From positions 56,594,156 through 56,658,155 of the forward strand of contig OZ038517.1 in the NCBI GenBank assembly GCA_964036315.1: a stretch of 64,000 nucleotides of DNA, read 5' to 3'. The notes beneath the pieces were generated by a model. That model was not told the origin of the DNA, searched no databases, and worked only from the letters and a program-made list of their open reading frames with translations. Source of the stretch: Acanthosepion esculentum. Lineage: Eukaryota > Mollusca > Cephalopoda > Sepiida > Sepiidae. The position numbers were made by a program, and so were the translations under genes. Below, one piece after another: positions 43,824 through 55,909 of this stretch (the first letter of the stretch is position 1; each line of letters begins with the position of its first letter).

Positions 43824-46299
43824 AAGCGCGCACGCGAATAAAAACAAAAGGAAAATTTACCTTAGCGGACGTATTCATCCTCTGAGAGAATTTATCAAGG
43901 CAAACAATATGTATATCTGTAAAACAGAAAGTGTGGCACAAGGCCGAAAGTGGGGATGGTGGTGGCTAGTCAGCAATACGTCTTTATCTTAACTTAGTTA
44001 GCCACAATCACCGACCCAAACAAACTGTACAATGTCCCTTGCATCAAAATACCAAATTCTTACTACAGCCACCGTAATACCTCAGAGTCTCCATGAAATC
44101 CTAACTAATCGCTATATGTACAATTTGTCTATGAGGATGGGGAATAAAATATCTTTTAAAAATGAAAGCACAATGAATATTTACAATATATGTAAGGATT
44201 TTGTTTTGCAACAAGTCTCTATACACAAAAGTAAACATGTCAGATTTTCAGAATTTTTAAATTTAAAATATATTTTACGCTAAATGAAATTCAAGATAAA
44301 TTATGGAAGATGTTAAGTGATGTAATTCAATAAACGAAAGTGAGTAAATGTTGAATTTTTTCATAATGTAAATCTCATTCATATTATTTTAGTTTGAGAA
44401 ATTAATATATTTGGAAAAGTCAATCATTGAAATTAATCGACACAAAATATCTGTTTTTAATATTTGCTTACGTACAGAATTTTTAATACTGTGTATCAAT
44501 TCTTTTTGCAAAATAAAACCCATCAAATTTACGGGGTCGACAAACAACTACTGCATGAATCCAGGTCCAGGTCCAGAAAAAAAAACGCAGAAGAAATTTA
44601 ACAACCAACAGATGAAAATTGAAAGGAACGTCATCAAAGTCGCTCCCACATCAAGGAAAACGCTTCGGATGGTGTGCTTAATCGCTGTTACCACAAACTT
44701 TGCTTCGGAAATTGTACCAAATTATTTTTTGAAAACTATTCAGAGAAATATTTTCTCCTTTTCTTAATTTATGTCATTCTCTTTTCTAAGGACCTTATGC
44801 GGCATTATAATATTTATTGTAAAAAGTCATATTTCATTTTCAGTGATCATTTACAATTTTGCATACATGTTATTGTTCATTATTTGGCACACAAAGCACT
44901 TAATTTGCATAATTCATTCATTTTTTGTGTTAATAAATTTATCGTCTGCGTATAAACTCGGTTCATGTCGTCTGTCTTTGTTGTGTGCCCATATAAATGA
45001 AATGTTACCTCAAACATTTTTTTGAACTATTTTTCGTAGGATTTTTTTACCAAATAAAACAAATCATACTATTAAACTGAGCTTAGTAAATCTGAACAGT
45101 AATGTAATTATGAAAAGAAAGTGGTGACATCAGATAAAGTAACGTCAAAATAGACGACGGAATGAGTGATATCAATTTCATTACACGTCAACAAACACTA
45201 ATCTAATTTAAGTATTTTTAAGGCGCTAGCATCGGCCCTACAACAATAACCGGTTAGGGGACTGATGTTGATAGGGAGGGAGAATGGTGATGAAAACTTT
45301 GTTCTTAATTGAAATAATTTTTCCTTTTTCTGACAGTTTATCGTATTATGAATCTCGAATAATTATTTGAGAAGACTCGAATATCCATAAAAACTTAACA
45401 ATTCTAACCACTGGGCCACAGAAGCACGTGTCATGAATATATTTATTTATTTAATAACTTATAAAATGTCTTTACTTTCATATTTAGAATATGAAAATAC
45501 TTCTATTATAACCTCGCATTATTCTGCGAAGACTTTAAAATCGAAACTATTTTTTAAGTATATCCTCAGAGAGCATCAGAATTCGTGAGCATAAAAAAAC
45601 TCGTTTTAAATGAGGGCTAAAGTCAGAACTTACATCTTATTTCATGCTCTTGAGGTTAGCGATACGCAAAGGCGAACATTAACAAGATTTCGAAAAGATG
45701 CAGCGGTACACTTTATGTTACGTTTACACGTGAGAAAAGGTAAAGCTTTCTGTTGATAAATGCTTAAAAAATCTAAACAGATAATCTTTTTCGGCTTATA
45801 GAGAATAAAAGTTGAGGTGTCTATGGTAAAGACATTGCTTTTCGACTATTTAAATAACTTTAGTTTGGTGTCATGAGGAGGTCTTGATGCCTCGGAAAAT
45901 CTCATTGTCTATGCTTATTCTAATGTCACATTTATTTAACTGATACGTATAAGCATTTATTCATTGGTTTTGAAGGTATATTTCAATGGGAAAGAGGAAC
46001 ACTGATGAGTTGATGACGACAAACTCACCGATTAAAAGTAATTACAGTAGATACCTAAAATAGCGATGGCTAATGTTTAAAATGTATTTTAAAAATGAAA
46101 AATCTGTCATTTTATTCTTTCAAAATTGCTGATAAAGTAAAAGTTGAAGTGAATAGCCATTTATCTAAAAATAAAAGAGAGACTTTCTCTAAAATTTTTA
46201 TTATTATTATTTACTGACAATCCTCAATCGTCTCTTCCAAACTGTCTTTCTCTAATTTCTGTATGAATTTCTGGAATGAAGAGTTCTTTATTATTTATA
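43823..46299. other. No recognisable feature
   Basis: 2.5 kb of AT-rich DNA. Open frames near 44030-45025 are low-complexity with no domain or splice context, and I do not support any as genes. Confidence 0.5.
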
Positions 46300-46490
46300 C
46301 GCGGATTAATGTCCTCAACTTCCTTTTATCTCCACGTTTCAACCCAAGGTTTGAATTCACAATTACTATGTCACCAAATTTACGAACTAACGCTATGATC
46401 GAAAATTCACCTTCTGAAGGCCGTGGAATACAACAGCCGAAACATTGTGATAATAACAAAAGCAGAACAATAGTCCGTTTGTAAATATTG
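46300..46490. mobile_element. Family A fragments, opposed
   Basis: 46340-46400 is the antisense tRNA-like block (TTTGAATTCACAATTACTAT, then CACCAAATTTACGAACTAAC). 46405-46485 is the sense tail (CTTCTGAAGGCCGTGG, ACAGCCGAAACATTGTGATA). Confidence 0.5.
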
Positions 46491-46784
46491 CCTTTCTCTC
46501 TTGGTTTAGCATTGTTTCGATTATGTCTGACGTCAGTACACAATAGATATTCACGATAATAATGGATTTTCACACCATTGCACTTTTTTTAAGTAGAAGA
46601 TGAATGCATAGAAATGAATCCATACTCCAAGATTTTCATTTTCTTTTTAGTATTACGACGAGACGTCACAAATGGCGGTCTCTTTGGGTAAAGGAGTTGC
46701 CAGAAAGAAAATAAATTTTACCACCGCTATCTTTTAATGGTTACAATCCTGGTTTAAAATCATTGTTGTCCGTCTTCTAGATTG
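46491..46784. other. No recognisable feature
   Basis: Unique-looking sequence between repeats. Confidence 0.5.
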
Positions 46785-46935
46785 ATTGCAAACCAAGGCT
46801 AAATACCGCACTTTAGACTCTTATCTTATCCATAGCTATGGTGTGAAAAGTATATTAATTCCTTTCCTAACAGCAATAGTGTTAAGTGAATGTATTTAGT
46901 CTCGGTCGAACTCTGATCGTCGATTCCATTTCCGT
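46785..46935 (-). mobile_element. tRNA-derived SINE
   Basis: Antisense body: CTAGATTGATTGCAAACCAA, CATAGCTATGG, TTCCTTTCCTAACAGCAATA and AGTGAATGTA, then a decayed B-box region. Same family as 1393-1592. Confidence 0.55.
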
Positions 46936-47989
46936 CCCATTAATCGTCACGTCACTCTGAGTCTCCTTAAGAAATATAGTAGAGAGGAATCATTTAAACT
47001 CGTCGCTCGAATAAGAATTATTTACTCAGATCTGAAAGCAATTATTAATGTGCTTTAAAATATCATACAGTCATCCATTTAATAATAATAAAGAATTTTG
47101 AAGTTTAGCTACGATAGGAAAGTATAAATATACTAAATCTTTATGAAAATAAAACGAAGAAAATGTATAATGCTAAACAAATTGTACCAGTTGTGATCCA
47201 ATTTCTTAATAAACAACAATGTATTTAACGTAGTCAGTCTGGATGTTACTTTACTGATAAGACTTCAATGGGAACCCCAGACAAGACAAGCTTTTAAAGT
47301 TTGTCTGGGGAGTTGATGTCTTAACCATTCGAGTGTACGGCTAAAGTTTAACAACTAAGATAGAATCTGAAATAGAAAAATAGCTCGTGGGTTTTTAATA
47401 CCAGCAGAAATAAGTTATTTGTGTTGTTTAAAAATATCTTTAGAAATCAGTTTACCTCTTACATTACCAAGTTTACAAACGTGTCTATAAAAGATGTATA
47501 AATCTACAAACTAATTGTCTGTAATTGAATGACAAACTGGGGGTGGGGAACTCCTACGTTATATATTATGGGATATTTAAAGACAATAGCATTAAGAATA
47601 ACAAAATAACACTAACATTAAATTTGAAGCAGGAATTTACAAAATAGACTGAAAATGTGTCAAGAATATGGAATGTCTCATTAGATTGAAAATCGGTCTG
47701 ACCATAATTCTGACAGAATGCAAATTAAAAGAAACTAGTTTATTAAGATGAAAATGTATTTCAGAATCATATCTCCTTGCCGAGTAAAACTATTGCTATT
47801 GCAATGTGGTATATCTTTTTTTAAATGTGAAAAAAATAAAAACAGTCGTGATAGAAAAGTCGACTAGGTTTTACATAAACGAGGCCTTAAAAATAAAAAA
47901 AATAAATAAATTTAAAACTAAGTGTCCCTGTATCTTCAGTGTTTTCGATGTAAAAACTTATAATCGGCGTTTGTTGCATTTCTCTTCAT

Positions 47990-47992
<3 letters not shown>
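46936..47992. other. No gene; one strong short hairpin
   Basis: Contains CCCCAGACAA (47275-47284) and its exact inverse TTGTCTGGGG (47301-47310). Pairing extends outward through TAAGAC...GTCTTA with a few mismatches. Otherwise AT-rich DNA. Confidence 0.6.

Positions 47993-48022
<30 letters not shown>
47993..48022. repeat. (TA)n array
   Basis: 30 bp of TA. Confidence 0.95.
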
Positions 48023-48024
<2 letters not shown>

Positions 48025-48429
48025 ACAGATAATAAAATATTTACTGAAAAATGATACCCACCCAACAAAAACTCATCATTCACCGAAATCCACTAAATTT
48101 AATTTTTTCTAATACGTTATTTTTACTTTAAGCTGATGTTTAAAGAAATTAGATCGTCACGCGAAAAAGAGTCACTTCCATGGATTCCTTTCAAATGTGT
48201 GTTCTGCATTAGAAATGCAGCCAGAACTCTAAGAGTAAGAAACATGTGTCAAGTATCAATATGTATGTAATCATTTTGAAGTACGTGCCTCAACTGGAAA
48301 TGTATGCTGAAAACAGTTTTATTTTAAAAGAGTCCAGGCAAAAGCGATAAATATGAATGCGTAAATGCATTTAGAAGTACACAGCTTTCATTTTTGCTAT
48401 ATGCAGGTATGCACTTCCAGACACATACA
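48023..48429. other. No recognisable feature
   Basis: AT-rich DNA. Confidence 0.5.
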
Positions 48430-48650
48430 AACACGTAGACATATTACAGATATGAAATATACAGACACACACGCACACATAAGAAATATAAATATGAGTG
48501 ATACATAGACACACACATATATATATATATATCTATATATATATGTGTGTGTGTTTGTGTGTGTGAAATATATATATGAGCGACACACACACATACACAC
48601 GCACGCACACGCACACACACGCACGCACACACACACACATATATATCAGG
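48430..48650. repeat. Mixed CA/TA/GT dinucleotide cluster
   Basis: Alternating short CA, TA and GT tracts with pairing potential between CA and GT parts. Confidence 0.8.
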
Positions 48651-49165
48651 AAATTTTGAAAACTTTATTGCCCCCCCCCAAATACATCTGCGAAACATCC
48701 TGCAATCTAAAGAAAATATACGGACATAAAAGGGGTCTGAAATAAGCAGAAGCTTATAAGAAATTTCTACAGTTGACTTTGCATCAGAATCAAGAGTCCA
48801 CCAAATAGACTGTAAGCAATGCTCAAAAGAAAAGTACATGGTGAAACATTCCGGGATTTAAAGGAAAGAAAATACAAAAATAAAAAGGATTTTTAATTAT
48901 ATACATAAAAATTGAGCTGAAATTAGTAAAAGTCTAATTAAAAATTCGATACAGTTAAAGTAAAAGCATCCACACGATTGACTTTCTGTCTTGCTAATGT
49001 TGTTGAAATAAAATCCTTTTCTTTCTGATGTTGTTTCATCGGTGCAACATATCAAAATAAAAAAAAACAACTTTTTTTCAAATTGTCGTATATTTACCAT
49101 TTTGTCGCATTTCCATCGAAATTTGAATCCTGTATAAGATGCCGTGTGGGTAAGCAAAGGACACA
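48651..49165. other. No recognisable feature
   Basis: AT-rich DNA upstream of the hAT-type MITE. Confidence 0.5.
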
Positions 49166-49173
49166 GTGCCTAC

Positions 49174-49332
49174 CAGGGATACCAAACTGAGTTGCAAGTA
49201 AATGAATTAAGTTATATTTGAAAACCAAGTGCGACTAAATTTTGAACTGACTTCTGTTTCATTTCTTCCCAAAATGAAATTTAAAATTTAGTTGCATTGA
49301 GTTTTCAAAATTAACCCAAACTGACAACCCTG
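49174..49332. mobile_element. hAT-type MITE with 8-bp target duplication
   Basis: A 159-bp unit with imperfect inverted ends CAGGGATACCAAACTG and (inverse of the right end) CAGGGTTGTCAGTTTG. Flanks are GTGCCTAC (49166-49173) and GTGCCTAT (49333-49340), an 8-bp duplication with one change. CAGGG ends plus 8-bp duplications fit hAT. No coding capacity. Confidence 0.75.
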
Positions 49333-49340
49333 GTGCCTAT

Positions 49341-50739
<1,399 letters not shown>

Positions 50740-50779
50740 TAACGTTTTGGATATTTGTTTCTCTTTTCTCAACACACAG

Positions 50780-50832
50780 GTTACAGCGCTAGATTACCCA
50801 TTCGTGGATGGAGATTATATGGATAATAGTGG
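50780..50832 (+). CDS. Candidate internal exon (53 bp), host gene unknown
   Basis: Upstream is a strong 3' splice-site context: TTTGTTTCTCTTTTCTCAAC followed by ACACAG ending at 50779. Downstream is GTAAGC at 50833, a near-consensus 5' splice site, after GG. In the frame continuing from the upstream codon the exon reads [18 protein letters not shown], a balanced, acidic, non-repetitive peptide unlike the translated microsatellites around it. The exon would start in phase 0 and end after the second base of a codon. I do not recognise the protein, and no partner exon was identified in the window, so if real it belongs to a gene whose other exons lie beyond long introns. A (TA)n array 45 bp upstream lies where the branch point region would end. 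Chance pairing of splice-like signals is the main alternative. Confidence 0.35.
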
Positions 50833-50960
50833 GTAAGCAAAAGACAAAATGGAAAAACTTACCGACTTCCAAGAAGGAATAATTAGTAGTCTGAAGTTGT
50901 TTCATCTCGGAACGGAATACATCAATAAGCAATTTTTCCACTTTGTCATTCATTCACTAC

Positions 50961-51014
50961 CACACACACACACACACACACATACACACACACACACACG
51001 CACGCGCGTGCGCA

Positions 51015-51075
<61 letters not shown>
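50961..51075. repeat. (CA)n then (TA)n
   Basis: CA tract to 50999, a short GCGCGTGCGC bridge, then TA from 51017. Confidence 0.95.
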
Positions 51076-51078
<3 letters not shown>

Positions 51079-51179
51079 GGATTTTAATAATCCCACAAAT
51101 TTGTAATACTTTAAAGGTTTCTTTCTCGAAATAAGATTTCTCGAAATTTCAGACGAGTAGGTGAATATAAATAAATATG

Positions 51180-51392
51180 CTGTTTAATATATAAACGGAG
51201 CACTTCCTCAAATACGAACATCTACTAACAATAACGTTTAAAGTGATACAAATCTATCGGATTAATTAATCCATTCTAATAAATTATATTTCTTTACATT
51301 TGGATACGAAACTGCTTTTTCAATATGGAAAACTTTGAGAGATCATTGACAAGAGAAATTTCGCTTGAAAACTTCAAATTTAAATGTGCCTG

Positions 51393-51400
<8 letters not shown>
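51180..51400 (+). mobile_element. tRNA-SINE family C fragment
   Basis: Shares CTGTTTAATATATAAACGGA, ATAACGTTTAAAGTGATACA, TCGGATTAATTAATCC, TTTGGATACGAAACTGC and GAGAAATTTCGCTTGAAAAC with the copies at 14255 and 39750. It ends in a short (TC)n and a (TA)n array. Confidence 0.55.

Positions 51401-51404
<4 letters not shown>

Positions 51405-51466
<62 letters not shown>
51405..51466. repeat. (AT)n array
   Basis: 62 bp of AT, preceded by about 13 bp of TC. Confidence 0.95.
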
Positions 51467-51468
<2 letters not shown>

Positions 51469-51639
51469 CAATATTTAAAATGTCTTTCAATGAATTCAAG
51501 AGTAGAGCGGCTAGTTAATATAGCTGGTTGCAGCAAATAATCGCAAATAAGTAAATGCACCGGTCCCAAAATAAGTGAGTCGGCATTATTCAGCCCCACA
51601 CCCATATTAATACACATCATATCCACCTGGGGTATTAAA

Positions 51640-51935
51640 ACGGGACTGTATTCTTTATGTATGGTGAATGCGAGCCTTAAATGCATTATTCTACGCCTCT
51701 TACACTTGCTGACTCAATACAACAAAAGTTGTAAGTGTGATAAATGCCGTCTCTTCAGTGTCCATACATATTCAATTAGAGATAGGTCATGTGATTATTT
51801 TGACCAGGGAATTTGTCAGAGTATATTGAATATCCCAGGTATCATGTTGAGGAATTACCCTGAGGAAACAGCACATTTCTGTTGCATGAATAGCAGCAGA
51901 ATGATTTGATATGTTGGATGCTCATGGTGCAAGGT
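51640..51935 (-). mobile_element. Tc1-like transposase fragment
   Basis: One minus-strand frame gives, with stops, IPGIFNIL...IPWSK*SHDLSLIEYVWTL followed by RRHLSHLQLLLY. DLSLIEYVW matches the final Tc1 catalytic block (SPDLNPIEHLW type, Glu as last residue). No inverted repeats found. Confidence 0.5.
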
Positions 51936-51984
51936 TCAGAGAGAATTGTAACATTCTTCCTGTAGCCCCCTGACTTTACAAGGG

Positions 51985-52420
51985 CCACACCAGGTTGAAA
52001 ATGGAGTACTGCTGTGATATATATGCAGGAGCAGCCCCGTTTTCACTTTCCAGTCTCGATAGAGTCTAAATGTGTCTCCATGTCCTTGTGGGTGATGAAT
52101 TATTTTCCACCCTACAACCAATTTCCCCACAGACGAAATGTCGTAAACCTCTCGTTATTCTATCGCTATTTTCATGGAAAGTGTTCAGACGAACTGCATT
52201 GCTTAGTTCCTCAAACCTTGCACATTGTAACGAACCACTCTGATTCAATTAGCATTCCATTGGTGACATGCAAGTTTCACTCGAGCAGCTTCTTCCAATG
52301 CATTGTACAACCGACTCCCAAGAGGATGCTTCTCAAATCGTTGCAATCTTAACATCTTAACAGTCTAGGGCTAAATGTTATCTTCCCCACATATCCCGAT
52401 AAACTATGCCTCTTACTCTG
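51985..52420 (+). mobile_element. LINE family 2 fragment
   Basis: Sense copy of the RT C-terminal tail: TTTCCAGTCTCGATAGAGTC, GGTGATGAATTATTTTCCAC, CTATTTTCATGGAAAGTGTT and CCATTGGTGACATGCAAGTT, encoding VILSLFSWKVF and related pieces in shifted frames. It ends with decayed 3' sequence. Confidence 0.75.
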
Positions 52421-52867
52421 TAACGCTGTACCTCGAGTTACACTTGAGCTTTGTACACAGTGAAAAAAGAAACACTACATGGATGTCAAGTGTTGGGTGT
52501 GGGGGTCTGGATACATCCTGGGAAATGCCACTCCTCAGGTCTACGTCAAATTCGCAATCGACCATCAACGACACGAAGACAAAACCTGCTCTTATGACCG
52601 AACATTACAGAGCGACATTTGGTAAGGATCTGTATTAAAACTGATGGGATTACTTTTGCTCTGATCTACACTGTGAATGCCATGAAAAGGCATCAATCTT
52701 GGACAACGTCTGTTCTAGATGACCGTCCAGAACTTGGTCTATGCATGTAGGAATATTCAATTCATTATTTTTGTGAAATTTAGACACACTGAATGTGAAA
52801 TATATGAAACCGATAAAATCTGTTTAAATAGCCAAAGCTGGGCAGAAGATTTCCCACAGTAAGCTAC
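52421..52867. other. No recognisable feature
   Basis: Moderately GC-rich DNA. A frame at 52375-52638 has no recognised domain. Confidence 0.4.
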
Positions 52868-53048
52868 CGTTTCTTTCTGCAGTAGACTGGTTACCAACCA
52901 AGGCTCAATCTACCCTGCCATCCAACTCCTATCTGGGGTAGAAGAGATAGAATCATACCTTTCCCAAGGGTATTTGAGCGTAACTGAATGTAACGAACCC
53001 GGATGGAATTCGAACGCATCTCTCCGATTTCAGATCCATTACACCCAA
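52868..53048 (-). mobile_element. tRNA-derived SINE
   Basis: Antisense: ACTGGTTACCAACCAAGGCT, TACCTTTCCCAAGGGTATTT, AACTGAATGTAACGAACCCG and GATGGAATTCGAACGCATCT. The inverse of GGAATTCGAAC is the B-box. No 5S head. Confidence 0.65.
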
Positions 53049-53614
53049 CTGTACATCTTCGGTTTAGATACGTGTTGTTTAATCTTGAGTTTTGTACACA
53101 TTTTGCAGCGATCCTTTCATATATTTACGCCATCTTTCTTTAAAAAAATATTTGTAAAAATATGCATTCACAACCGACATTAATCATGCAAATTTGATTC
53201 AAGCCAAAGCCTGAAAATATCGATTATCAAATATTGGAGGGGAAAGAAAAAAAAATTGGGGAGGGTTGTCAAAATTTTAAATTTGGTTTAAAATTTGAGC
53301 TTATTTGCCATGACATCAAAAATTTAGAATTATTTGATCTAAATTGTGTTTTGAAAGATACGAAACCCAAAATTTTCACCTTCGCAAAACAATACGCAAG
53401 CAAATGGCAGCATATGCTAACTAGGACCTTTCGTTGTCCGCATTATGTCTATGGACTAAATGTCTTGTATACAAGCTACCTTTCTTCGCTATTCACCAAA
53501 ACAAAATCTTAATACAGTCAATGATATTATATCATCTGAATTCTTTTTTATGCAAAAAGACAATCCAAAAGTGACGAAGATTTGAATCTTCATGAATCTC
53601 CACTATTACAAGAC
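53049..53614. other. No recognisable feature
   Basis: AT-rich. The 92-codon open frame at 53234-53512 lacks any known motif or splice context. Confidence 0.4.
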
Positions 53615-53885
53615 AATTTCCTCACAGATTAAGAGGAGACTTGAAGCAACGTAGATGTGGTTCTACAGAAGAATGCAGAGAATACCATGGACTGAACATA
53701 TGAGGAATGAAGAAGTTTTAAGGAAAATGGAAACAAAATGACACTTAGGAGAGACGGATGAAATTTATGGGACACAATAAGAAAAGAAGGCTTGTATTTT
53801 AATAAAAAATGTTAAGAGCTACAAAGGATAGAATGTTGTGGAGAGTCATGATCGCCCATGTCCTGAAGGGACACGGTACCTGAAA
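53615..53885 (+). mobile_element. RTE-like LINE fragment
   Basis: Sense copy. The frames read MLRATKDRMLWRVMIAHVLK, which is the tail conserved at 800-1240, preceded by a decayed WTEHMRNEEVL segment. Confidence 0.7.
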
Positions 53886-54479
53886 GAAAAAGAACCTTTG
53901 TAGTTGATCGTTGAACTCTCTAAACATAAATATCATTAAGTTTATCAATCATTGTAAAAGTGTATCAATCGTCATTTCATTGATACTTGATCCAATTTTA
54001 GTATCGTTTTCAATTAATTTCAATCAGCTTTTGTATGGACCAATCACTGAATGTCTAACTTCTGCTATAGTCTGTTCTTACACATGAACAGAGTAATACA
54101 TAATATTAAACGAGATATACTGCTACATACAAATCCAAATTAGTTCATTTACAATGATATACATTGTTTTTCTTTCTGCACAAATAAAAATATTTACAGA
54201 TTAACTGATTCATACTAAAGTAAACATATTTAAATCATCGAAAACTACTTATATTCTAGTGATAAAAAAATATATAAAATTGGATAGCAAGAAGACCAAA
54301 ATTTCACCATCCCTAAAAGTAGACGGATAATAAAAATCGCCAGGCAAATAAAACCATAGTTCGATCAACAAATTAAAATTTTCCCAACCAGGATATAAGG
54401 CCGGGACCCAATGATATTCGAGCGGACTTTTCAAAGCCAGTTCACAGATGTGTATATAAACAGATGTGTATATAAACAT
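53886..54479. other. No recognisable feature
   Basis: AT-rich DNA. A short GTGTATATAAACA repeat occurs at 54450-54495. Confidence 0.5.
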
Positions 54480-55270
54480 ATATGTATATAAACAGATGGA
54501 AAATCAGACTCGAAAAATTAATTTTGTCCGCGGTCATCGTAACTGCTTCATTGAAAAACAAAGACCCCTTCAATCCCACAATCCCTACAGTGTGAAGAAA
54601 GGAATCGTTCGATGCCTACAAGAACGGGCAAAAATCATAAATTTCGACACAGACACACACTAAAAAAATGATCAGCATCAAACGTACACTTAAAAATAAG
54701 AACTAGACGCTGAGATCATGCTTGCCGGGTAATGAAGATGACCAGAAATTACCATGGTCTGTCTACCTTACGTTAAGGGCTTATCGGAAAATATTCAGAA
54801 GATCTGCGGACATCAGAACAATATTCGGAAGCAGTTCCACTTTACGCGGAAATATTTGCCAAGTAAAGCCTAACGCGGGGGGGGGGCATGACCAAGAATT
54901 GCGTGTACTCGATTCCTTGCAGTTGTGCAGAGAATATAAAAGTGAAAGAAATCGCACTCTAAAGGTAAGACTGGATGCATGACGTAATGCCCTAGTGAGA
55001 GGTGATACAATGAATTCGGGCATGGCTGATCACGTATGGGGAAAGGGGTAGTTATCAGCTCCTGTGGAATAAAGTGAAAATACTGGACAAGGAAGAACAC
55101 AGGATAGTTAGACGTCTGAAAGAATCAGCGCATATGCTAGACTATGGTGACTTCCTTAGTAGGCCTAGCATAGAAATAAATACAATATGGGAGCCGCTAA
55201 TAGCGAAAGAAAAAATGACAGCTTTAATCGCAGCAGAAACAATGAAAACATGGGCAGCAGCAGCAATCTA
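54480..55270 (+). pseudogene. PLE reverse transcriptase C-terminus and GIY-YIG domain, second lineage
   Basis: Plus-strand frames show, in order: HNPYSVKKGIVRCLQERAKI (about 54575-54640), the post-palm RT region of PLEs; IRTIFGSSSTLRGNICQVKP (about 54810-54870); a GIY-YIG block broken by frameshifts, recognisable as HDQELRVLDSLQLCREY in one frame, where the expected form is a VYSIPC...IYxGET-type motif; a KVRLDA segment with NALVRGDTMNSGMADHVWGK in shifted frames; and KILDKEEHRIVRRLKESAHM then SRPSIEINTIWEPLI (about 55075-55200). A G homopolymer at 54878-54886 lies at one frame change. The protein differs clearly from the 10-kb PLE, so two PLE lineages are represented. Family A sequence follows within 40 bp, which suggests family A is this lineage's terminal repeat. 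No palm (YADD) is present, so it is inactive. Confidence 0.75.
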
Positions 55271-55304
55271 GATAGCAGCTTGGTTAAGTTTACAACAGCA
55301 AATT

Positions 55305-55905
55305 GTCCTACAGGACAATGGTCTAATGGATAAAGTTTGTACTAGACTGGCGTCGAGATCTCATCAATTTACAGTCGAGCTGGCTAGATGTAACCTTAAA
55401 TTCTATGCTAAAAATTATTTTCTCTAAATTTTCGCTTGTGGAAGTCCCTTCCAGCTCCATGCTTTCAAGCCAACTTTAAACTGCAAAAAATTAAATGCAA
55501 TGTCAATCGCTTTCTACTGAACCCCTGATTACTCTTTTCTCTTCCCACTCATTACTAATGTTTCTGTTCCTAATTATTCCACACCCGGTAAACCATTGTG
55601 TCTTAGTGGCTTTACTGCCTTCCATGGGGTCAACCCGATTTTTAAAAAAAGAATGGATTGTGAATTTGGTGACGTAGTAGTTGCGAGTTCAATCCCTGGG
55701 TCGGGAGAGCAATAACTGATCAACTAAATAAAATTAATTCAAGACGATATCCACTGACATGAGCAGTCTACCGATGTAGGTTAAAAAAAGGGTTCAGTTC
55801 AGGCTTCCCCTGTGGTCACACCTGAGAAAGGGCGGAAGTTACAACAACCGAAATATTGTGGTAACAACAACAATGGTGAGGATCGAATTGTCAGAAAATA
55901 AATAA
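55305..55905 (+). mobile_element. Family A repeat split by a LINE 3' end
   Basis: The tRNA-like head GGACAATGGTCTAATGGATA (55314-55333) is separated from GCGAGTTCAATCCCTGGGTC (about 55683-55702) by LINE sequence. The tail continues with AAAAAAGGGTTCAGTTCAGG, ACACCTGAGAAAGGGCGGAA and CAACCGAAATATTGTGGTAA. It ends just before the mariner at 55910. Confidence 0.65.
55345..55650 (+). mobile_element. LINE family 1, 3' end
   Basis: Matches 16750-17030: CTGGCGTCGAGATCTCATC, AATTTACAGTCGAGCTGGCT, AAATGCAATGTCAATCGCTT and GTGTCTTAGTGGCTTTACTG. Confidence 0.75.
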
Positions 55906-55909
55906 TGTA

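Noticed and set aside
43621..43992. Open frames rich in Cys-Val or Thr-His over the GT arrays (also near 7577 and 48397)
   Set aside because: They are translations of (GT)n or (CA)n tracts. The flanks show no domain or splice support.
44030..45025. Several open frames of about 80-118 codons
   Set aside because: Low-complexity, AT-driven composition, no recognised motif, and they overlap one another in different frames.
53234..53512. 92-codon open frame starting MEGKEKKIGEGC
   Set aside because: No domain, start context or splice signals, and composition typical of the surrounding noncoding DNA.
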